A stretch of DNA of 8,572 nucleotides from Bacillota bacterium. Its GTDB lineage: Bacteria > Bacillota > Bacilli > Paenibacillales > Paenibacillaceae. Each line of letters opens with the position of its first letter. Position 1 is the first letter of the stretch. The DNA is taken from positions 1 to 8,572 of the forward strand of contig JAEZZE010000019.1 of NCBI GenBank assembly GCA_023418755.1. The letters are read 5' to 3'. The notes beneath the pieces were generated by a model that saw only the letters and a list, made by a program, of their open reading frames with translations, was not told the DNA's origin and did not search any database. Made by a program: the position numbers and the translations under genes. This document shows, in pieces, positions 1-5,085 of this stretch.

Positions 1-299
1 CGTTCCTGAAAAAAATCCATGTAGCGGCGCGCTCGTTCATGCGCGATCGCCGTATCGTGAATCACTTCCCTCGTCTCGCTGTCGACGACGGAGGCGCCGT
101 TATGGGTAATCATCGTGCCTCGCAAGCCGAGCTCCCGGAGCACGGCGAGCGCGCTAGTCGAGCCGCGGCCCGTGCAGATGACGATTTCCGCCCCTTGCTG
201 CGCCGCCTCCCGGACCGCCCGTCCGACTCTGGGCGTAAGCTCGTGATCGTCGTTAAGCAGCGTGCCGTCCACATCCAAAGCAATCAAGCGATAGGTCAT
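1..299 (-). CDS. Cof-type HAD-superfamily hydrolase, 3' end outside window
   Basis: About 99 N-terminal residues are visible before the gene leaves the left edge. The protein opens with MTYRLIALDVDGTLLNDD, the HAD motif I: D9 is the expected nucleophile and D11 the general acid/base of a Mg-dependent phosphatase. Motif II is ICTGR with T43, and the stretch THNGASVVD (about residues 67-75) is typical of the Cof/YidA-like C2-cap subfamily. Family members are cytosolic phosphatases acting on sugar phosphates, nucleotides or cofactors; the substrate cannot be told from this fragment. The ATG overlaps the TGA of the upstream pseudouridine synthase (ATGA at 299-296) and has a GGAAGGA site about 9 bases upstream, so the two are probably co-transcribed and translationally coupled. 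The family call is firm; motifs III and IV and the cap lie outside the window. Confidence 0.9.
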   Translation of the reverse strand, partial: MTYRLIALDVDGTLLNDDHELTPRVGRAVREAAQQGAEIVICTGRGSTSALAVLRELGLRGTMITHNGASVVDSETREVIHDTAIAHERARRYMDFFQE

Positions 300-1135
300 T
301 CCTGTCCATCCTTCCGATAGTTTCTCAAGTTGTCGACTTCCTCTTGCGTCAATTCGCGCCACTCCCCCGGCGCAAGTTCGGGATCAAGCCGCAATGGCCC
401 CATCGCCACCCGGCGAAGGTAGAGCACCTTCTTGCCAACCGCTTCGAACATCCGCTTCACTTGATGGAACTTGCCCTCGTGAATCGTCAGCTCGATCCAG
501 CTTAACGGCGGCGCCTCCGGCCCGGAAGGCGCGAAGATGAGCACCGCGGACATTTCCGCGGCATCGCTCGGCTCGTCCGCCTTCATGCCGCCTCCCGCTG
601 CGGATTCGGCGGACGCCAGCACCCGCAATTGCGCCGGCATCGTCACATAGCCGTCGTCCAGCGCGACGCCGTTCCCGAACGCCTTCGCGTCCTCCCCGCC
701 GACGGCGCCGGCAACCAGCGCGCGGTAAGTTTTCGGAACATGCTTGCGAGGGGATAGCAGCTCGTGAGACAGCTTCCCGTCGTTCGTTATGAGCAGTAGC
801 CCCTCCGTATCTTTATCCAGTCTCCCGACCGGAAAAGGCGACAGCACGGTCACGTCTTCGTCCAGCAGGTCGATCACGGTCCTGTCCCAGAAATCCTCGG
901 TCGCGGAGACGACCCCGGCGGGCTTGTGCAGCAGAACGTATACCGTGTCGCGATAACGAATCGTTTCTCCGTTCAACGCAACCGCATCGTCGTTCGGAGC
1001 GACTTTCCGTCCATGATCCTTGACGACCTCTCCGTTAACGGTAACCGCCCCTTGCTTCACCCATTGCTTGATTTCGCTGCGCGTCCCGTATCCGAGATTT
1101 CCGAGCATTTTATCGAGTCTGATCGTTGCTTTCAT
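296..1135 (-). CDS. rsuA: 16S rRNA pseudouridine synthase, RsuA/RluB family
   Basis: A 279-residue cytosolic enzyme predicted to isomerise a uridine of 16S rRNA to pseudouridine (U516 in Escherichia coli RsuA). Residues 5-50 form an S4 RNA-binding domain (RLDKMLGNLGYGTRSEIKQW, then VTVNGEVV). The catalytic core follows, with VLLHKPAGVVSAT at 67-79 and the family signature VGRLDKDTEGLLLITNDG at 103-120, where D107 is the expected catalytic aspartate. GKFHQVKRMFEAVGKKVLYL at 221-240 is the conserved C-terminal motif. The usual length is near 240 residues; the excess is a Gly/Ala/Ser/Pro-rich segment at about 174-211. The start is supported by AGG about 8 bases upstream (a weak SD) and by alignment of the S4 domain. 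It is divergent from the thioredoxin gene and overlaps the HAD gene by 4 bases. RsuA is the best fit, but an RluB/RluE-like target is not excluded. Confidence 0.93.
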   Translation of the reverse strand: MKATIRLDKMLGNLGYGTRSEIKQWVKQGAVTVNGEVVKDHGRKVAPNDDAVALNGETIRYRDTVYVLLHKPAGVVSATEDFWDRTVIDLLDEDVTVLSPFPVGRLDKDTEGLLLITNDGKLSHELLSPRKHVPKTYRALVAGAVGGEDAKAFGNGVALDDGYVTMPAQLRVLASAESAAGGGMKADEPSDAAEMSAVLIFAPSGPEAPPLSWIELTIHEGKFHQVKRMFEAVGKKVLYLRRVAMGPLRLDPELAPGEWRELTQEEVDNLRNYRKDGQE

Positions 1136-1186
1136 TTTTATACCTGCTTTCTTTTTGACAGTTTCATGTCATTGCCATACGCCCGG

Positions 1187-1215
1187 TTTTTTTCGGCAGC
1201 CTTATTAGGTATAAT
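1187..1215 (+). promoter_or_regulatory. Candidate sigma-A promoter for the thioredoxin/PCYCGC unit
   Basis: A perfect TATAAT lies at 1210-1215. The hexamer 17 bases upstream is TTTTTT (1187-1192), a poor -35 match, so the promoter may depend on an activator or be moderate in strength. Transcription would start near 1222, only a few bases before the GGAGGAG at 1227-1233. No equally good promoter was found facing left for rsuA in the same 151-base divergent region. Confidence 0.4.
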
Positions 1216-1226
1216 GTAAGAGAGTT

Positions 1227-1233
1227 GGAGGAG
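1227..1233 (+). promoter_or_regulatory. Strong SD-like GGAGGAG not paired with the main gene start
   Basis: GGAGGAG sits 7 bases before an ATG at 1241 that opens a 67-codon frame ending at 1444, out of frame with the thioredoxin gene and overlapping its first 158 bases. It is the strongest SD in the intergenic region, yet it does not serve the recognised gene. It may drive a short upstream or leader peptide or simply be fortuitous. The peptide downstream of the overlap is Arg-rich, as expected for an off-frame reading of GC-rich coding DNA. Confidence 0.3.
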
Positions 1234-1286
1234 AATGTCCATGTTTTCCGTATATCTTTTTCCGATCCGAATTGGGGGAATCATTC

Positions 1287-1790
1287 ATGAACGCAAAAAA
1301 GCTGTCGATTTTCTTCGGCGTTCTCGCCGTGCTGATCATCGCTCTAGTCGTGCTGAACAACATGAAACCGGATACCGTCTACGGCAAGCCGGAAGACAAG
1401 CTGTGGCCCGAAACGCGCGCGCAATTAAACGACCCGAACTATAGCAATCTCATTCTTCCGGACGAATTGGAGAAGAAACTGGACGACAAGGAAAGCTTCT
1501 TCGTCTATTTCTACGCTTCGAACTGCCCGCATTGCCAAGCCACGACGCCGAAGCTGAAGCCGCTCGCGGACGAGCTCGGCATTAACATGCATCAGTTCAA
1601 CCTGAGGGAGTTCGAGAACTATTTCGGCAAAATGGAGATCGATGCTACCCCTACGCTGGTCTACTTCAAAGAAGGCGCCGAAACCGACCGCCTGCAAGGC
1701 GGCTTGCGGCAATCGGAATCGACCGCGGGCTACTCGCTGGACGACTTCAAAGCGTTCTTCGAAAAACATAAGCCGGAGGGCAACGACTGA
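1287..1790 (+). CDS. Membrane-anchored thioredoxin-fold protein with CPHC active site
   Basis: A 167-residue predicted extracytoplasmic thiol-disulfide protein. Residues 1-5 (MNAKK) are basic and 6-23 are a hydrophobic segment, giving one N-terminal membrane anchor with the rest outside. The thioredoxin fold runs from about residue 55: FFVYFYASNCPHCQATTP holds the dithiol C80-P-H-C83, a dipeptide known from DsbA rather than the CGPC of cytosolic thioredoxin, and DATPTLVYFKEG supplies the cis-proline P122. The ATG at 1287 is chosen because GGGGGA lies 7 bases upstream (1274-1279); an in-frame TTG at 1272 would leave no SD. Its stop shares one base with the start of the downstream lipoprotein (TGATG), implying coupling. 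Likely role: oxidising, reducing or isomerising disulfides of exported proteins, perhaps its Cys-rich neighbour. Partner and redox direction are inference. Confidence 0.87.
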   Translation: MNAKKLSIFFGVLAVLIIALVVLNNMKPDTVYGKPEDKLWPETRAQLNDPNYSNLILPDELEKKLDDKESFFVYFYASNCPHCQATTPKLKPLADELGINMHQFNLREFENYFGKMEIDATPTLVYFKEGAETDRLQGGLRQSESTAGYSLDDFKAFFEKHKPEGND

Positions 1791-2245
1791 TGAAAGCCAA
1801 ATGGCTGCTCGCCCTGCCGGCCGCTCTCCTCGCCGGAGGAATTCTGATCGTCGCCTGCGGAGGGGGAAGCAAGGCCGGAGAACCTCACCGCCACGGGAAT
1901 GAAACCTGGGAAACCGCGGCTTCGCTCTCGAAGATGCCTTCGTTCCTGGAAAAGTATTCGGGAAGGACGAAGCACTTGTATTCGGTTGTCGGCAAGTACG
2001 AGGACATCATGAAGTCGGTCAATTGTTACTGCGGCTGCATGGAATATGAGGACGATCCTCACGCCTCCCTCTTCCGCTGCTACGTGGCGGCTCAGAACGA
2101 GGACGGGATCACCTGGACGGACCATAGCGGCACTTGCGGCATCTGCACGGAGGAACTCGCCAAGATCGAGGAATGGAGCAAGGAAGGCAAGTCGCCGGAG
2201 CAGATCCGCCAACTCATCGAAGACAACTTTAATCCGAACGCTTAA
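1790..2245 (+). CDS. PCYCGC-family cysteine-rich lipoprotein
   Basis: A 151-residue predicted lipoprotein. The signal peptide (1-22) ends in the lipobox LIVAC, with C23 the lipidation site, followed by a GGGSK linker and an HRH motif (H33, H35). The core matches the PCYCGC family, for which I know no established function: C79-Y-C81-G-C83, then HASLFRCYV (H91, C97) and DHSGTCGIC (H112, C116, C119). Six cysteines beyond the lipid-bearing one, plus several histidines, suggest metal binding or disulfide chemistry on the outer face of the membrane; this is inference. The usual proline before CYCGC is asparagine here (N78). The gene overlaps the CPHC thioredoxin gene by one base, so that protein may act on its cysteines. 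It is followed at once by an intrinsic terminator. Confidence 0.87.
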   Translation: MKAKWLLALPAALLAGGILIVACGGGSKAGEPHRHGNETWETAASLSKMPSFLEKYSGRTKHLYSVVGKYEDIMKSVNCYCGCMEYEDDPHASLFRCYVAAQNEDGITWTDHSGTCGICTEELAKIEEWSKEGKSPEQIRQLIEDNFNPNA

Positions 2246-2249
2246 ACCC

Positions 2250-2300
2250 AACAAACCGTCAGGACGAAATCTTCCGAGTTCCCTGACGGTTTGTTTTTTT
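2250..2300 (+). terminator. Intrinsic terminator after the PCYCGC lipoprotein gene
   Basis: A perfect 14-bp inverted repeat (AACAAACCGTCAGG at 2250-2263 pairing with CCTGACGGTTTGTT at 2282-2295) has an 18-base loop and runs into a T tract to 2300. It begins 5 bases after the TAA at 2243-2245. Read from the other strand, the stem is followed by only a mildly T-rich stretch, so it may be weakly bidirectional for the converging DUF309 transcript. No better leftward terminator was seen in the 126 bases between 2301 and 2426. Confidence 0.9.
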
Positions 2301-2426
2301 CAGATCCGGTCGCATGATTCACGCCCCTGCGCCGACAAGGCAAGCGGCGTCCCTCAAGGTAAAATTTCCCGAACGAGCGAATACTATCCGCGTTATATCA
2401 TCGACGACTCACGGCTCGTATCCCCG

Positions 2427-2858
2427 TTACTCGGCCTGAGCCCCGTTGCCGCTCCAGCGTTCTAACGCCTCGCGTAGCCCCTCGTCGACAATCCGCAGCT
2501 CGAACGCCCGGAACGGGGCGTCCTGCGGCCGCCCGGCCAGCTCATCCAGACTCGCTTTCAAGCTCCGCCGTAAAGCCGCCAAATCCAGTCCGAGCGCGAC
2601 ATCGCCGGCATGCGCCCCCAGCTTGTCCAGCGAGGCCGTCATCAGCTTGACCGCGCCGGAGCGGTTCCCGTTGTCCCAATGATGCAGGCCGACCGCCGCT
2701 TGGAGCAGTCCCTGCAGCAAAGAGCTGCGGCCGTTTTCCAGCCACAGCTCTTCCATGACTTCGTGACATTCGAAATAGTCGCGGTCCCGGTTGAAATAAG
2801 AGACATAAGCCAGATAGCGCGAATCGCCCATCAGCCCGTCCCATCCTCCGCTTCCCAT
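2427..2858 (-). CDS. DUF309 domain protein (YpuF-like)
   Basis: A 143-residue cytosolic, mostly helical protein with no signal peptide. The DUF309 signature is clear at residues 21-40: YFNRDRDYFECHEVMEELWL, with the H32-E33 and E36-E37 pairs that look suited to metal binding. A second conserved helix follows, LLQGLLQAAVGLHHWDNGN (about 47-65). Bacillus subtilis YpuF belongs to this family; no biochemical function is established that I know of. The ATG at 2858 is preceded by AAAGGAG (2874-2868) at 9 bases, and this SD overlaps the TAA of the RelQ gene. That places it as the third gene of the pyrD-relQ unit, in likely translational coupling. An internal Met at residue 10 is a less likely start. 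A role linked to nucleotide or stringent-response metabolism is suggested by position only. Confidence 0.88.
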   Translation of the reverse strand: MGSGGWDGLMGDSRYLAYVSYFNRDRDYFECHEVMEELWLENGRSSLLQGLLQAAVGLHHWDNGNRSGAVKLMTASLDKLGAHAGDVALGLDLAALRRSLKASLDELAGRPQDAPFRAFELRIVDEGLREALERWSGNGAQAE

Positions 2859-2872
2859 GCCGCCTCGCTCCT

Positions 2873-3676
2873 TTACGCGTGTCCGCCTTTACCCGCGCGC
2901 TTAAGCGCCGCCTGCACTTCGGCCGACAGCTCTTTCAGCCCCCACAGGTCGTCCTGCTCCCACAGCTCGTTGAAGCGGCGCTGAAACTGAGCGGCTTCCC
3001 TGACCCTGCGGAAAAAGTACAGCTCCTGGATCTCGTTAAGCACCCGCCTGACGACGAGCGAGCTTTCCTCGAAATCCTGTTGCGCGTCCACGATCTCCTG
3101 ACGAATGCTCGACATCTCGTTGTCGAGGGAGAACGCCGCCTCCGCCGCGTTTCGCAGCCTCTCCCGGACATGAGCCGGCAGTTGGTTGCGATATTTGTAA
3201 TTCAGCGAATGCTCGATCGTCGCCCAGAAATTCATCGCCAGCGTCCGGATCTGGATTTCCGCCAGTACCGGCTTCGAGCCCAGCGACGTCTGAACCGGGT
3301 ATTCTACGATCAGATGGTAGCTGCGGTAGCCGCTGTCCTTGTAGTTCGTGATGTAATCTTTCTCGTACACCATCGTCAAATCTTTGCGCTGGCGGATCAT
3401 CTCCGCGACGCGGTAAATATCGTCCACGAACTGGCACATGATGCGGATGCCCGCAATGTCCTCGATTCCGACTTCGATCCGGTCCAGAGGCACGGCCAAT
3501 CTGCGCGATTTCTCCAAGATGCTGGATACCCGCTTTACCCGGCCGGTGACGAATTCGATCGGAGCGTATTCGTCCCTGGCCTTGAGTTCGGAGCGCAGCG
3601 ACTTCAGCTTGATCTTCAGTTCTTCCACCGCTTGCTCGTAGGGAAGCAAGAACTTCCCCCAATCCATTCCGTCCAT
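2873..3676 (-). CDS. relQ: Small alarmone synthetase, RelQ/YjbM (SasB) type
   Basis: A 267-residue cytosolic (p)ppGpp synthetase transferring pyrophosphate from ATP to the 3'-OH of GDP or GTP; it has a synthetase domain but no hydrolase domain. Residues 6-24 (WGKFLLPYEQAVEELKIKL) and the core closely resemble B. subtilis YjbM. Visible motifs: FVTGRVKRVSSILEKSRR (42-59, the ATP-contacting loop, R46 and K48), DIAGIRIMCQFVDD (73-86), SGYRSYHL (115-122), and EIQIRTLAMNFWATIEHS (140-157, catalytic Glu/Gln and acceptor site). An ATG at 3682 directly abuts the SD; the ATG at 3676 sits 7 bases from AGGAGG and aligns with YjbM, so it is chosen. YjbM is near 211 residues; the extra tail, about 210-267, is charged and helical-looking. 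The SD begins within the pyrD stop codon (TAGGAGG). In the family, RelQ is a tetramer stimulated by pppGpp. Confidence 0.93.
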   Translation of the reverse strand: MDGMDWGKFLLPYEQAVEELKIKLKSLRSELKARDEYAPIEFVTGRVKRVSSILEKSRRLAVPLDRIEVGIEDIAGIRIMCQFVDDIYRVAEMIRQRKDLTMVYEKDYITNYKDSGYRSYHLIVEYPVQTSLGSKPVLAEIQIRTLAMNFWATIEHSLNYKYRNQLPAHVRERLRNAAEAAFSLDNEMSSIRQEIVDAQQDFEESSLVVRRVLNEIQELYFFRRVREAAQFQRRFNELWEQDDLWGLKELSAEVQAALKRAGKGGHA

Positions 3677-3682
3677 CGACAT

Positions 3683-3690
3683 TCCTCCTA
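3683..3690 (-). promoter_or_regulatory. SD of relQ overlapping the pyrD stop codon
   Basis: On the minus strand the sequence reads TAGGAGGA: the TAG is the stop codon of pyrD and AGGAGG is the SD of the next gene. Two ATGs follow. The first, at 3682, is too close to be used efficiently; the second, at 3676, has ideal 7-base spacing. Ribosomes terminating on pyrD could therefore reload directly for the alarmone synthetase. Confidence 0.75.
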
Positions 3691-4794
3691 ACGAACGCCC
3701 GCTCCTACCGCCTGAGTAATCCGGGTGAATCCGTCCTGTTTCAGCCTTCGCAGCAGACCGCCGTGAATTTCTCCGAACAGTCCCGGTCCCTTGTAGATCA
3801 TTGCCGTATACACCTCTACGAGGCTGGCCCCCGCGAGAATTTTCTCGTAAGCGTCGTCCCCCGTGAAAATACCGCCCGAGCCGATAATCGGCAGCTTGCC
3901 CTTCGTCATCTTGTACAGGCTGCGGATCACCTCGGTCGAACGCTCCGTCAACGGGCGTCCGCTAAGACCTCCGGTTTCCGCGGCGTTTCGGTGCGTCAAA
4001 CCGTAGCGGCCGATCGTCGTGTTCGTGGCGATAATGCCCGACATGCCGCTAAGCTGGATCGCTTCGGCCATGTACTCGAGCTGGTCTTCGGCGTTGTCCG
4101 GCGCGATCTTCACGAGAATCGGCTTCGGCAGCTCCCCGTGCCGCTCCGCCTGCTTGGCCATCTCGTCCTTCACCGCGTCGAGCAGGCTCTTCAGCTCGTC
4201 CCCATGCTGCAGCGCGCGTAAATCCGGCGTATTCGGCGAGCTGATGTTGACGACGAAGAAATCCCCGTAAGGAAAAAGCTTGCTCACGCACGCCCGGTAA
4301 TCGTCGGCGGCGTTCTCGTTGGGGGTCGCCTTGTTCTTCCCGATGTTGACCGCCAGCGGGATGCGGCGGCGTCCGAGCTTGGAGAGCCTCCCGGCCATGA
4401 CGTCCGCCCCTTCGTTATTGAAGCCCATCCGGTTAATCAGCGCTTCGTCCGGAGGAAGGCGGAACAGTCTGGGCAGTTCGTTGCCCGGCTGTCCCTTGGG
4501 CGTGACCGTGCCCACTTCCATGAACGACAAACCGACGCGGGATAATCCGGCGACGGCCTTCGCGTTTTTATCCAGTCCGGCGGCCAAGCCGACGGGATGC
4601 CGGAAGTGAAGCCCGAACAAATCGACCGCAAGCTCCGGCGAAGCTTTCGTTCCCCAGATCGCCGACAGCAGTCCGGGCATGCCCGGCACCTTGCCCACGG
4701 CTCCCATCCCGTCGATGATCAGGTGGTGGGCGGCTTCAGGGTCCATTTTGAATAAGAACGGTTTGGCCAAACGATACAACAATTGAGTCGACAT
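3688..4794 (-). CDS. pyrD: Dihydroorotate dehydrogenase, class 2 (quinone-dependent)
   Basis: Oxidises dihydroorotate to orotate in de novo pyrimidine synthesis, passing electrons through FMN to membrane quinone. The 368-residue protein starts with the class 2 amphipathic membrane-docking region (LLYRLAKPFLFKMDPEAAHH, 5-24). The TIM-barrel signatures follow: GLAAGLDKNA (69-78), NRMGFNNEGAD (121-131), VNISSPNTP (182-190, S186 the expected catalytic serine that marks class 2), ILVKIAPD (226-233), IIATNTT (254-260), GLSGRPL (276-282), and the phosphate-binding GSGGIFTGDDAYEKILAGAS (305-324). The frame extends ten residues upstream to an ATG at 4824, but MQDSYWCRER has no counterpart in the family as I know it. 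The 4794 ATG has AAAGG directly before it, and a TTG at 4782 is another possibility. D191 replaces the usual glycine in PNTPGLR. It leads a unit with relQ and DUF309. Confidence 0.95.
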   Translation of the reverse strand: MSTQLLYRLAKPFLFKMDPEAAHHLIIDGMGAVGKVPGMPGLLSAIWGTKASPELAVDLFGLHFRHPVGLAAGLDKNAKAVAGLSRVGLSFMEVGTVTPKGQPGNELPRLFRLPPDEALINRMGFNNEGADVMAGRLSKLGRRRIPLAVNIGKNKATPNENAADDYRACVSKLFPYGDFFVVNISSPNTPDLRALQHGDELKSLLDAVKDEMAKQAERHGELPKPILVKIAPDNAEDQLEYMAEAIQLSGMSGIIATNTTIGRYGLTHRNAAETGGLSGRPLTERSTEVIRSLYKMTKGKLPIIGSGGIFTGDDAYEKILAGASLVEVYTAMIYKGPGLFGEIHGGLLRRLKQDGFTRITQAVGAGVR

Positions 4795-4900
4795 CCTTTC
4801 ACGGCACCAATAGGAATCCTGCATGAAATCGTCTCGGCAGCAAGTAAGATCATCACGTAAATCGCGAGCGCGAATGAAAACCTTTCGGGTAACAGTTTAG

Positions 4901-4947
4901 CCTTTTCGCGAGGAAAAGAAAAGGGTAACCTGCCTTCCGGCCGCAGG
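4901..4947 (-). promoter_or_regulatory. Two small hairpins in the leader upstream of pyrD
   Basis: The region from 4795 to 5085 holds no gene. Reading leftward, the first inverted repeat is CCTGC/GCAGG at 4947-4929, whose interior can also form a GGAA-looped stem. A pyrimidine-rich stretch follows, then a second repeat CCTTTTC/GAAAAGG at 4924-4901. The heptamer GGGTAAC (plus strand) occurs twice, at 4887-4893 and 4923-4929. These could be an attenuator or operator for pyrD, but no recognisable PyrR-binding motif or convincing promoter was found, so this is structure without an assigned role. Confidence 0.25.
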
Positions 4948-4994
4948 AACGGGCAGTCGAGTTAAACAAAATTTCACAATTGACGCTATCCGTT

Positions 4995-5039
4995 AAAAAC
5001 AGGCCCGCCGCCGATACGGATATCCGGCAGCAGACCTGT
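4995..5039 (-). terminator. Intrinsic terminator after the solute-binding protein gene
   Basis: Read on the minus strand, ACAGG (5039-5035) and CCTGT (5003-4999) close a GC-rich, imperfectly paired stem. It contains TGCCG/CGGC pairing around GATATCCG and ends in TTTTT (4999-4995). It lies about 47 bases past the TAA at 5088-5086, which indicates that the solute-binding protein is the last gene of its transcript and is separated from pyrD. Confidence 0.7.
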
Positions 5040-5085
5040 CATTTTAACTTGCTCTATCGCCCTACGGCTCATTGAAACCTTCCGA

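Noticed and set aside
1155..1160. Perfect TTGACA as a -35 box
   Set aside because: The TATAAT at 1210 is 49 bases away, and nothing resembling a -10 lies 16-18 bases downstream of it.
1730..2254. Minus-strand frame opposite the PCYCGC lipoprotein gene
   Set aside because: It overlaps the terminator stem and two well-supported plus-strand genes and shows no domain.
2330..2349. CGCCG/CGGCG inverted repeat as a terminator for the DUF309 transcript
   Set aside because: The stem is only 5 bp and no T tract follows it on the minus strand.
2879..3691. Plus-strand frame of 270 codons opposite relQ
   Set aside because: It is a mirror of the relQ coding strand with no family signature; relQ has every conserved motif and a good SD.
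4795..4824. Ten-residue N-terminal extension of PyrD from the ATG at 4824
   Set aside because: The extension MQDSYWCRER does not fit the family N-terminus and has only a weak SD. The start at 4794 is preferred, though a TTG at 4782 cannot be excluded.
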